A stretch of 64,000 nt of DNA from Cannabis sativa (Eukaryota > Streptophyta > Magnoliopsida > Rosales > Cannabaceae). This document shows, in pieces, positions 1 to 11,690 of this stretch; the stretch's first letter is position 1; every line of letters starts with the position of its first letter. Position numbers and translations under genes: made by a program. Under the pieces are notes generated by a model. The model was not told the origin of the DNA. It did not search any database and saw only the letters and a program-made list of their open reading frames with translations. The stretch is from NCBI RefSeq assembly GCF_029168945.1, contig NC_083607.1:37619257-37683256 (forward strand). Direction: 5' to 3'.

Positions 1-3000
1 TTATTTAATTTGTCATATAAGATAATTTTAATATAATATTTCAAATAAAAAAACATAAAGTTATCTTTTAATTTAAAATATGTTAAATATGAAAATATCT
101 GATCTTATAATTAAATAATATATAAATATTAACGAAATTAACAAATTTTTAAATATGACCATAATTTAAAAAATAAAATAATCAATTTTCAAAATTAAAC
201 CTCAAAATATCAAAGATTAATAATAATTTATTAGAAAATAAATATTATTAATTTAAAAAATGATTTTGAAGTTTAAATATATTTTAAAATAATATTAATT
301 TTTAATTTTGGGGTTTAAAAATTAGAAGAATCGAATTTTGGGGAAAAATCCCACATAATTTGGATTTATGGGTGTAAACAGCCCAGTAGGCTCCACGTGC
401 AGTCCCAAGAGGCTGCAAACCCAGGGATGCGCGCGTGGAAGTGAGGGTGACGCCGAGAAAACTCGGCGCTGTGCAGGGTTCGTCGAGCGAATGTGCGGGG
501 TGCTCCTCGGGCGGACACGACTTCAAACAAGGGTTATGTCCGAGCCCACGCGCGCGTAATGGTGTCTTGGCCTTACACCTGGTGCATGAGAGCACCATCC
601 TCGACACCATTGAACCCGATTTTTCCAAAATTCATAACTTGTGCAATTTTTATCGGAATCGAGTTCTGTAAAAACTAAAATTACTTAATTTCTCATAAGG
701 AATCCAAATAAAATACTTTTTTAAAAAAAGTTTTTGAATAAACAATAAAATTAAACAAAAAAATGTCCATGTAACAGATGTGAAATAAGATATTAATATA
801 ATTAAATTATTTTTTTAAACTAACCGACTAAATTTTGAAAATTTAGGGTTGTTAAAACAACCCTTAAAAATCTCAAAATTTAAAATTCAAAATTGAAAAC
901 TAAGTTAAAATATGTAGGTTTATTTGAATTATTTTAATCAAATTAAATTAAATATCAAATAAGATAAATGATTTGAAAAAATATCTTCAATATCATCTTC
1001 TAATCTTATAATTTAATAAAATTAAAATAGTAAACTAAACCAACTTTAAAATAGATGTGGTTAGATAATTATTATTTTAAGAATAAAATAATAAATAAAT
1101 AATAATTATCGTAATTAAGCAATATATGTCAAAATATCTCAAATTAAGCAATATTCAAATTTCTACAAAAATATCTAAGTTATTTAAATATTTAAAATAT
1201 AATTTATAATTTTCTAATAAGTAAAATGATATAAAATAGTAAAATATCATTTTTAAACTTATAATTTATAAACAATTAAATATTTAACAAAATAACAAAT
1301 TTTTGAATTTGAAAATATTATGGTTAGGATATCTATAAAAATATCTAGGTTAATTTCAAATTTATTAATTATTTAATTTGTCATATAAGATAATTTTAAT
1401 ATAATATTTCAAATAAAAAACACAAAGTTATCTTTTAATTTAAAATATGTTAAATATGAAAATATCTGATCTTATAATTAAATAATATATAAATATTAAA
1501 GAAATTAACAAATTTTTAAATATGACCATAATTTAAAAAATAAAATAATCAATTTTTAAATTTAAACCTCAAAATATCAAAGATTAATAATAATTTATTA
1601 AAAAATAAATATTATTAATTTAAAAAATGATATTGAAGTTTAAATATATTTAAAAAATAATATTAATTTTAATTTCGGGGTTTAAAAATTAGAATAATCG
1701 AATTTTGGGGAAAAATCACACAAATTCGGATTTATGGGTGTAAACAGCCCAGTAGGCTCCACGTGCAGTCCCAAGCGGCTACAAACCCAGGGATGCACGC
1801 GCGGAAGTGAGGGTGATGCCGAGAAAACTCGGCGCTGTGCAGGGTTCGTCGAGCGGATGTGCGGGGTGCTCCTCGGGCGGACACGACTTCAAACAAGGGT
1901 GATGTCCGAGCCCACGCGCGCGTAATGGTGTCTTGGCCTTACACCTGGTGCATGAGAGCACCATTGAACCTGATTTTTCCAAAATTCATAACTTTTACAA
2001 TTTTTATCGGAATCGAGTTCCGTAAAAACCAAAATTACTTAATTTTTCATAAGAATCCAAATAAAATACTTTTTTTAAAAAAAGTTTTTGAATAAACAAT
2101 AAAATTAAACAAAAAATGTCCATGTAACAGATGTAAAATAAGATATTAATATAATTAAATTATTATTTTAAACTAACTCACTAAATTTTAAAAATTTAGG
2201 TTGTTAAAACAACCCTTAAAAATCACAAAATTTAAAATTCAAAATTGAAAACTAATTTAAAATATGTAAGTTTATTTGAATTATTTTTATCAAATTAAAT
2301 TAAATATAAAATAAGATAAATGATTTGAAAAAATATCTTCAATATCATCTTCTAATCTTATAATTTAATAAAATTGAAATAATAAAATAAACCAACTTTA
2401 AAATAGATGTGGTTAGATAATTATTATTTTAAGAATAAAATAGTAAATAAATAATAATTATCGTAATTAAGCAATATATGTCAAAATATCTCAAATTAAG
2501 CAATATTCAAATTTCTACAAAAAATATCTAAGTTATTTAAATATTTAATATATAATTTATAAATTTCTAATAAGTAAAATGATATAAAATAGTAAAATAT
2601 CATTTTAAACTTATAATTTATAAACAATTAAATATTTAACAAAATAAAAAATTTTTGAATTTGAAAATATTATGGTTAGAATATCTATAAAAATATCTAG
2701 GTTAATTTCAAATTTATTAATTATTTAATTTGTCATATAAGATAATTTTAATATAATATTTCAAATAAAAGACATAAAGTTATCTTTTAATTTAAAATAT
2801 GTTAAATATCAAAATATCTGATCTTATAATTAAATAATATATAAATATTAAAGAAATTAACAAATTTTTAAATATGACCATAATTTAAAAAATAAAATAA
2901 TCAATTTTCAAAATTAAACCTCAAAATATCAAAGATTAATAATAATTTATTAGAAAATAAATATTATTAATTTAAAAAATGATTTTGAAGTTTAAATATA

Positions 3001-5768
3001 TTTTAAAATAATATTAATTTTTAATTTTGGGGTTTAAAAATTAGAAGAATCGAATTTTGGGGAAAAATCCCACATAATTTGGATTTATGGGTGTAAACAG
3101 CCCAGTAGGCTCCACGTGCAGTCCCAAGAGGCTGCAAACCCAGGGATGCGCGCGTGGAAGTGAGGGTGACGCCGAGAAAACTCGGCGCTGTGCAGGGTTC
3201 GTCGAGCGAATGTGCGGGGTGCTCCTCGGGCGGACACGACTTCAAACAAGGGTTATGTCCGAGCCCACGCGCGCGTAATGGTGTCTTGGCCTTACACCTG
3301 GTGCATGAGAGCACCATCCTCGACACCATTGAACCCGATTTTTCCAAAATTCATAACTTGTGCAATTTTTATCGGAATCGAGTTCTGTAAAAACTAAAAT
3401 TACTTAATTTCTCATAAGGAATCCAAATAAAATACTTTTTTAAAAAAAGTTTTTGAATAAACAATAAAATTAAACAAAAAAATGTCCATGTAACAGATGT
3501 GAAATAAGATATTAATATAATTAAATTATTTTTTTAAACTAACCGACTAAATTTTGAAAATTTAGGGTTGTTAAAACAACCCTTAAAAATCTCAAAATTT
3601 AAAATTCAAAATTGAAAACTAAGTTAAAATATGTAGGTTTATTTGAATTATTTTAATCAAATTAAATTAAATATCAAATAAGATAAATGATTTGAAAAAA
3701 TATCTTCAATATCATCTTCTAATCTTATAATTTAATAAAATTAAAATAGTAAACTAAACCAACTTTAAAATAGATGTGGTTAGATAATTATTATTTTAAG
3801 AATAAAATAATAAATAAATAATAATTATCGTAATTAAGCAATATATGTCAAAATATCTCAAATTAAGCAATATTCAAATTTCTACAAAAATATCTAAGTT
3901 ATTTAAATATTTAAAATATAATTTATAATTTTCTAATAAGTAAAATGATATAAAATAGTAAAATATCATTTTTAAACTTATAATTTATAAACAATTAAAT
4001 ATTTAACAAAATAACAAATTTTTGAATTTGAAAATATTATGGTTAGGATATCTATAAAAATATCTAGGTTAATTTCAAATTTATTAATTATTTAATTTGT
4101 CATATAAGATAATTTTAATATAATATTTCAAATAAAAAACACAAAGTTATCTTTTAATTTAAAATATGTTAAATATGAAAATATCTGATCTTATAATTAA
4201 ATAATATATAAATATTAAAGAAATTAACAAATTTTTAAATATGACCATAATTTAAAAAATAAAATAATCAATTTTTAAATTTAAACCTCAAAATATCAAA
4301 GATTAATAATAATTTATTAAAAAATAAATATTATTAATTTAAAAAATGATATTGAAGTTTAAATATATTTAAAAAATAATATTAATTTTAATTTCGGGGT
4401 TTAAAAATTAGAATAATCGAATTTTGGGGAAAAATCACACAAATTCGGATTTATGGGTGTAAATGACCCGGCAGGCTCCACGTGCGGCCCCAAGCGGCTA
4501 CAAACCCGGGGATGCACGCGCGGAAGTGAGGGTGATGCCGAGAAAACTCGGCTACACAGGTGGTTCGTCGAGCGGATGTGCGGGGTGCTCCTCGGGCGGA
4601 CACGACTTCAAACAAGGGTGATGTCCGAGCCCACGCGCGCGTAATGGTGTCTTGGCCTTACACCTGGTGCATGAGAGCACCATTGAACCTGATTTTTCCA
4701 AAATTCATAACTTTTACAATTTTTATCGGAATCGAGTTCCGTAAAAACCAAAATTACTTAATTTTTCATAAGAATCCAAATAAAATACTTTTTTTAAAAA
4801 AAGTTTTTGAATAAACAATAAAATTAAACAAAAAATGTCCATGTAACAGATGTAAAATAAGATATTAATATAATTAAATTATTATTTTAAACTAACTCAC
4901 TAAATTTTAAAAATTTAGGTTGTTAAAACAACCCTTAAAAATCACAAAATTTAAAATTCAAAATTGAAAACTAATTTAAAATATGTAAGTTTATTTGAAT
5001 TATTTTTATCAAATTAAATTAAATATAAAATAAGATAAATGATTTGAAAAAATATCTTCAATATCATCTTCTAATCTTATAATTTAATAAAATTGAAATA
5101 ATAAAATAAACCAACTTTAAAATAGATGTGGTTAGATAATTATTATTTTAAGAATAAAATAGTAAATAAATAATAATTATCGTAATTAAGCAATATATGT
5201 CAAAATATCTCAAATTAAGCAATATTCAAATTTCTACAAAAAATATCTAAGTTATTTAAATATTTAATATATAATTTATAAATTTCTAATAAGTAAAATG
5301 ATATAAAATAGTAAAATATCATTTTAAACTTATAATTTATAAACAATTAAATATTTAACAAAATAAAAAATTTTTGAATTTGAAAATATTATGGTTAGAA
5401 TATCTATAAAAATATCTAGGTTAATTTCAAATTTATTAATTATTTAATTTGTCATATAAGATAATTTTAATATAATATTTCAAATAAAAGACATAAAGTT
5501 ATCTTTTAATTTAAAATATGTTAAATATCAAAATATCTGATCTTATAATTAAATAATATATAAATATTAAAGAAATTAACAAATTTTTAAATATGACCAT
5601 AATTTAAAAAATAAAATAATCAATTTTCAAATTTAAACCTCAAAATATCAAAGATTAATAATAATTTATTAAAAAATAAATATTATTAATTTAAAAAATG
5701 ATATTTAAGTTTAAATATATTTAAAAATAATATTTATTTTAATTTTGGGGTTTAAAAATTAGAAGAAT
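1..5768 (-). repeat. Tandem array derived from a Copia leader (4 units plus partial)
   Basis: Units start at 1, 1369, 2721, 4088 and 5440, so lengths alternate 1368, 1352, 1367 and 1352 bp. The true period is therefore a dimer of about 2720 bp (A-B-A-B). The array is already in progress at base 1 and continues to the left. Each full unit holds one GC-rich island (about 367-612, 1733-1965, 3086-3331, 4452-4678) in otherwise very AT-rich DNA. Read in reverse complement, a unit is collinear with the leader of Copia-A at about 7590-8745, including the TTATGAATTTT motif, the GC island and the TGTCCATGT segment. Short open frames over the GC islands repeat because the DNA repeats and do not look like genes. 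The last unit stops at about 5768, before its GC island. Confidence 0.93.
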
Positions 5769-7438
5769 CAAATCTTAATTATATGTTCGAAAGTTTATTC
5801 CCTGATTTGTCAATTCACTGGATTTAGACTGACATGATAATCAGCGATAGGTATTCTTACACCTTGGATAAATGTTATGTCCTTTTCAGGACATTGGTAA
5901 ATTTTACCAGTATCGGATGTATGGAGTATACATTGAAGGGACCGATATTGAACTTTGATTAGATATATTAAAATTTACCGAAATATATATTCAATTCAAT
6001 ATCACCCGTTGATCCTAGATCAAATGATCTTAATCCTGATACGATTAGGTTCGATCTCAAGACTACTATACATGTTCTTTGATTTGTTAGTTAAGCCTAC
6101 TTTTGGGTCAGGGTGATACGTACATTTTGGAAACATGATAGTATAATTGAGTGGAAGCGCTAACATAAACATGGAATTTATAACTTCTATAGGAATTTAG
6201 AAGTGAAACGATGATATCCTTCGAGCTTGACTAAACAGAGATAAATGGTGGAGATCTCATTTTACTTCGCTGAAATATCATTTATACGAAGCTAAGTGTT
6301 TTAAGGATAAAATACATTGAAGGTGTAACAGTAATTTAATGCCTATTCAATGTAGATCATCTATTAGAGGGTCATTGATCAAATTAGGATTATAACAATG
6401 GATAACTAATGATGTATCTATATCGTGGAACATATAGAGCGTTCTATATGACTGAGAGTGCAATTCCAAGTTCTAAGTGTGGATTCAATAAGGAATTAAT
6501 AAGTTAGGGAATTTACTTGGTAAATTCTGTTCGACTTATTGGAAGCTCGGAAATATAGGCCCATGGTCCCCATACTAGTTGAGACCATACTGCTTGTAAG
6601 ACTCAGTTAATTGATTTTAATTAATCAATTATAATTCTAAAGTTAGACTATGTCTTCTTTATGAATTTTCACTAAGCAAAGGCAAAATTGTAAAGAAAAG
6701 AGATTCTAGGTTTATTTATTAATTAAGAGACTTTATATGTCTAATTAATAAATATATTAAATGACAATATTATTTAATAATTAATTTTTAGTTATTAAAT
6801 AATTAGAATTGACATTTAAATGGTTAAATTGGAAAATTGGCATTTTTGAGAAAATAGGAATGAAAAATAACAAAATGGGAAAGTTGCAAAGTGAGGCCCA
6901 ATTTCCTTATTTGGCCGCCCACTATGCAAAGGGTTTACCATTTTATTTTTCCATTATTTTAAGGCCATACAATTCTAACCTAAACCTAGAAGGCATTCTA
7001 TAAATAGAAAGTAGTGGCTTCAGGAAACTCATGACTTTGCACATTGTTTCCTTCAGAGAAAAAGCTATGCGCCACTTTCCTCTCTCACTTCTTCTCTTTG
7101 AATTTCAAAATCCTTGAGTGATAGAGTAGTGCCCACACACATCAAGTGGTATCTCAATCATAGTGTGTAAGACTGTAGGAGAATCCAAACAACAAGGAGG
7201 AGAATCAACATCAAGGAAGGAGAGAAAGAGATCCAGGTTCAGATCTTGGTGATGCTCTGCTACAGAAAGGAATCAAGGGCTAGAGATCTGAATGCAAGGA
7301 GTCATTATATTCTGCTGCACCCAATGTAAGGTTTCTTGAACTTTATATGTGTTTATTTCATTGTTTTAGAATTCATATTAGGATGTTAATAAAACATACT
7401 TGGTAGTAAATCTAGATCCTGGTAAAATATTTCCAACA
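5769..7438 (+). repeat. Copia-A 5' LTR, missing its first ~200 bp
   Basis: It matches 13828-15495 base for base with scattered differences and ends in the same TTTCCAACA. The junction with the array reads AGAATCAAATCTTAATTAT; the bases AATC/AATCTT are compatible with both sides. A promoter-like TATAAATAG lies at 6999-7007, conserved in every full LTR of this family in the window. Confidence 0.92.
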
Positions 7439-7440
7439 AC

Positions 7441-7457
7441 TTGCACCAGAGCCATGG
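7441..7457 (+). other. Copia-A primer binding site
   Basis: Two bases after the LTR end comes TTGCACCAGAGCCATGG. Copia-C, -D and -E have TGGCCTCAGAGCCATGG at this position. Plant initiator-Met tRNA would pair with TGGTATCAGAGCCA, so the site is a degenerate iMet site. Confidence 0.75.
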
Positions 7458-7644
7458 TAATGATTTACTTTCATGAAATATGAATTAAAACGATGTTTTG
7501 TATTGATTTGGATGGTTTCATGTTGGTTTATGTGCTTATGTGATGAATGTATGTGTTGTACAAAATTTTTCCATGAAAAATATTTTTTCTATTTTTGAAA
7601 ATATTTTATTTGGATTCCTTGTGAAAAATTAAGCAATTTTCGTT

Positions 7645-7930
7645 TTCACAGAACTTAATTCCGATAAAAATTGAAAAGGTTATGAATTTTGGAAAAATCG
7701 AGGTTCAATGGTGTCGAGGGTGGTGCTCATGCGCACCAGACCCTCGGTCAAGCACCCCCTCTACGGGCACGTGAATCCTGCAGCATGCCTGTGTGCACCC
7801 TGCCAGCGCCGAGTTTACTCGGCGTCCCCTCCAATGCATGCGTCCTGGGCTCTTTTGGAGCCTCCTGAGGCTGCACGTGCAGCCTCCTCGGCAGCCAGCA
7901 CCAATTTGCCATTTTTGTGGGATTTTTCCC
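7645..7930 (+). other. Leader module plus GC-rich island, Copia-A
   Basis: An AT-rich motif (ACAGAACTTAATTCC, then GTTATGAATTTTGG, about 7648-7697) is followed by about 230 bp that is strikingly GC-rich (7700-7925) and then by poly-T/A-rich sequence again. The same arrangement occurs in every array unit and in Copia-C, -D and -E, but the GC-rich part differs greatly in sequence and length. The short frames crossing it look accidental. Confidence 0.8.
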
Positions 7931-9120
7931 CAAAAATCTAATTTTTTATGGGATTGTTTCCCAAAATTCAATTTTTTCAATTTTAGATTTTTCCATTTTA
8001 AATATTTCCAATTTGGAATATTTCCTCTTTTGGAATATTTCCAATTTTAAATATTTCCAATTATGGTAAGATTTAAAAATTTGTTAACTTCTTTAATATT
8101 TATATATTATTTAATTATAAGGTTAGATATTTTGATATTTAACATATTTTAAATTAAAAGATAACTTTGTCTTTTTTATTTAAAATATTATATTAAAATT
8201 ATCTTATATGACAAATTAAATAATTAATAAATTTGAAATTAACATAGATATTTTTATAGATACACTTACCATAATATTTTCAAATTCAAAATTTGTTATT
8301 TTGTGAAATATTTAATTATTTATAAATTATAAGTTTAAAAATGATATTTTTCTATATATATCATTTTTTTCCTTATTAGAAATTTATAAATCATATTTTG
8401 AATATTTAAATAACTTAGATATTTTGTAGAAATTTGAATATTGGTTAATTTGAGATATTTTGACATATAATTATGGTAATTATTATTTATTTATTATTTT
8501 ATTCCTAAAATAATAATTACCTAACCAAATCTATTTTAAATCATTGATCTTATTTGATATTTAATTTAATTTGATTCAAATAAACCTAGATATTTTAAAA
8601 TTAGTTTTTTTTTTTTTTGAGATTTTAAGGTTTGTTTTAACAACCCGAAATTCTTCAAAATTTAGTTGGTTAGTCTAAGAATAATAATTTAATTGTATTA
8701 ATATCTTATTTCACATTTGTCACATGGACAATGTTTGTTTATTTATTTATATTATTTTTTTAACAAACTTAATATTTATTTGATCTAAATTGCTATGATT
8801 AACTTATTGACAGATCCAATGATCTGATTTTAATCATAGTCCAATTGTCAATAGATCTTATAAATAATTTGTAACAGGTAAATTTTGTACTTCTTTCATT
8901 TGTGTAAACCTAGTAACATGATAGGGCCCATCCAAATCATTTGACCTGTATGAGCCTATATGTTTGTTATTGGGCTTAGATGCATATAGGAAGCCCATTT
9001 AAGTTTTACTAAGTAAATGGACTAGGTTGCTAAAATAAAATTTGACATAAGTAATTTTATTTAGGCCCAATTAGATTTGGGCTTATTCAATGAATAACAA
9101 TTGTTTATTTAAAGGTTAAA
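7931..9120 (+). other. AT-rich leader of Copia-A (source-type sequence of the array)
   Basis: This is very AT-rich non-coding sequence. Its first ~800 bp (to about 8745) is the reverse complement of the array unit at 1-5768. I see no open frame of note. Confidence 0.8.
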
Positions 9121-9230
9121 TTCCTCTCTTTTGGGCCTTGTGTGAGAGTTGGGGGCCAATAGAAGTGGGTACGACATACTGAACCCAGCTCCCCCTCACA
9201 TGAACTACCCCAATTGTGAAGGCCCATTTG
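9121..9230 (+). other. Conserved leader block with GGGCCTT/AAGGCCC ends (Copia-A)
   Basis: This ~110-bp block is far less AT-rich than its surroundings. It begins with GGGCCTTGTGTG and ends with AATTGTGAAGGCCC, so its ends are inverted repeats (GGGCCTT/AAGGCCC). Near-identical blocks lie at 31816-31927 (-) in Copia-C and 58008-58110 (+) in Copia-D. Confidence 0.8.
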
Positions 9231-10529
9231 CCTTATTTAAATAATTGTATTAGGTTAATTATATTAGTCTAACCTAATTAAAATTGAATTAGCAACATAA
9301 TTAACTTTTAAAATATATGAAATTTATTTTTCATTTAATATTTTAAAGTTAATTTTAGAAAAACACTTAGTTAATGATATATATTCTAGATAGTTATTTC
9401 TATACTAGTTATTATTTCTAATATTAAATAGGAAAATATCATTGATTGTGAAATTAATTGTTTAATAATTAATTTTGGTACAATCTAAGTTTAGTATATT
9501 TTCTTAGTATTAAGCTAGAATTAAGAATTAAGTTTCCTCTATACTTAATTAGTTATTTCTTGAATTTAATAAATTTAATTAAATTAAAAATTTCAATATC
9601 TAAGTTGATTTTCATCATGATACTTAAATATTGTTATTTTCATGTTATTTAATTAAAGTTGAAAATTATCTTAAGTTTGGAATCTTATTTCAGAATAACT
9701 TAAATCTGAATAATTTTCAAAAAAATTATTTATTTTATTTGATTAATCTTTTTCTCACAATTTCGAAATTGCATTTTTTTAATGCAGAAATTTCGAATTT
9801 TAATTTGAAAAATAGATTAAAGTTGAAAATTGTTTATTTTAATTTTGGACCAACTTCAATCAATGACTTTTTCATTTAATGATTAATTAAAATAAATGAA
9901 CTAAAATATATTATAATTAGAAATTGAATTAATTAGTCAATGAAAGTCTAGATAGATATTATCTGTTTTACTTGAAGTATTTTTCTAGTGTATTTAATTA
10001 AATAGAAAATTAATATTTAAGTTGATATTAATCATGATACTTAAATATTTGAAATTTTTCTTAAATATTTAATTAAATAAGGAAATTATATTTTCGTTGT
10101 AAATTAATTTTCTTAATTAATTTTGGGCCAACATAAAATTAAGATAATTTTTCCAAGATTTATTTTTATTTTAAAGCATTTTTCGAAAATTGTATTCTTA
10201 TATACTTCAATTTTTCGAAATGCAATATATATTTATAGAAAATTAAATTTGAGTTGTAAATTAATTTAAATTAATTTTGAAATAACTTAAATTGAATAAT
10301 TTTCTAAATATTTATTGGAAATTATCACTAAGATGGAAATAATTCACGTTATTTTCATATCCATCTATGTATAATTTATAAATATTAAATTAAAATTTAT
10401 ATTTAGAATTTTTTATTCTAAATTGGAAATTTTAATCAAACAAATATATATTTAAAATAAATTGATTAAAATAAATATTAGAAGAAAATACAACTTTCAT
10501 TAAATAATGAGTTTTATTATTATTAGGAC
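9231..10529 (+). other. AT-rich leader of Copia-A, no gene seen
   Basis: Long T- and A-rich non-coding sequence, alignable by eye to 30161-31815 (-) in Copia-C and 58111-59589 (+) in Copia-D. The 82-codon frame at 9631 is low complexity and not conserved as protein. Confidence 0.7.
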
Positions 10530-11340
10530 ATTCGATCTCCATTGTTGGTTTTACATAGCTATTGTTTTAGTGAGTAATCCTTCCTAATGGATGAACGTTC
10601 ATTAGCAAGTTAGCACTGTTTAATCTCGAAAGATAAGTATTTTTGTAAGTTTTTTATATAGTATTGATCACCCTAATGGTGGCGACTGTATAAGACTTGC
10701 AAGAGTATGAAATAATGGTGGAAGCTCATAAGATAGAATAGCCTTGACTCTTGCCTAAACGGGACAACGCTCGATTCCAATCTTGATCGAATAAAAGGTT
10801 GCTAGAATGTTTATCATTTTAGATGAGCTGACAACTCTATTCAATGGATGGTATCACTGACTCTCGCCTAAACGGGACACTGATATCAGTTTGTTGAAGA
10901 CCTTGGAAATTATTTAGGATTGTATGTTTTAGTATTTTCACTTGTCATTCCTACTTGCTATATGTTTAATAATTTCTGAATTGTGTATGAATTTATATTG
11001 AACCATGTTATTTTCTGTTATTAAATTGTAGTTTAATTTCGAATCTTCATTGTTGGTCTAATTTGGTTTGTTGATCTAATGGGATAAATCCCTAATGGAT
11101 TTTCACCATTACACAAACATAATAGTGTTAGATCTCGAAAGATAAATATTGTAAATGCGACATCTAGCTGTTCATCAATTGATGACACATTAGACTAGTA
11201 TTTACAATATGAAACAAGAAGATTGTATAAATAAGATTACTTTGACTCTCGCTAATCGAAGCATCGTTGGATTCTTATTTAAATACGAAATTATCCTCAT
11301 TCCTCTTAGCTTATTCATTTCGAATTAGCTCAATAACATA
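10530..11340 (+). other. Conserved leader block with twin GACTCTCGCCTAAACGGGAC motifs, plus diverged duplicate
   Basis: The block at 10530-10930 recurs in Copia-C (29750-30150, -) and Copia-D (59590-59990, +). It holds two copies of a 20-bp motif, near 10748 (one mismatch) and 10860. About 500 bp downstream (11040-11340) Copia-A has a second, diverged version of the same block: the ATTGTTGGT start, ATCTCGAAAGATAA and TTTGACTCTCGC recur in the same order. Confidence 0.72.
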
Positions 11341-11690
11341 TCATTGGATGAATGGTCTATAAATCATATAAAGTCATTCTATATTTTCTCTTAAGAAATT
11401 AAATGACGCATATGATTATATTCCTGAAATTCTATCCCAAAATGATATAAATCCTCAATCTTAGAAATCATCTACTTATATGGGCAAATCAATCATAGAG
11501 TTAAATTAGTAGTGGTGGTCCAAGAAAGAGTTACTCATTATACAGGTACACTTTCACAAGTGTTTAATAACCATTTTCTATCAATGGATTCAAACTGTAT
11601 GAGTTTAGTATTCTGTGACTAGAATCCACTTGCACTATTCTAAGAACTCTTTGATGTAACTGAACCTAAGTCATCAAAAGATACAACCAC
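11341..11690 (+). other. Decayed Copia-A interior between leader and pol
   Basis: The stretch is collinear with about 28950-29400 (-) in Copia-C. I recognise no intact domain and no gag zinc knuckle. By position it should hold the end of gag and the protease, but the signal is gone. Confidence 0.45.

Noticed and set aside
302..4814. Repeated 61-108-codon frames over the GC islands of the array, on both strands
   Set aside because: They recur because the DNA recurs. The islands evolve without keeping any frame in the Copia copies, and no domain is recognisable.
1..5768. CRISPR array or centromeric satellite
   Set aside because: Units exceed 1.3 kb with no spacers, and the sequence is retrotransposon leader. 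Nothing in the window speaks for centromere identity.
9631..9879. An 82-codon frame in the Copia-A leader
   Set aside because: Low-complexity Phe/Leu/Asn/Ile-rich translation of AT-rich DNA. The aligned leaders of Copia-C and Copia-D do not keep it.
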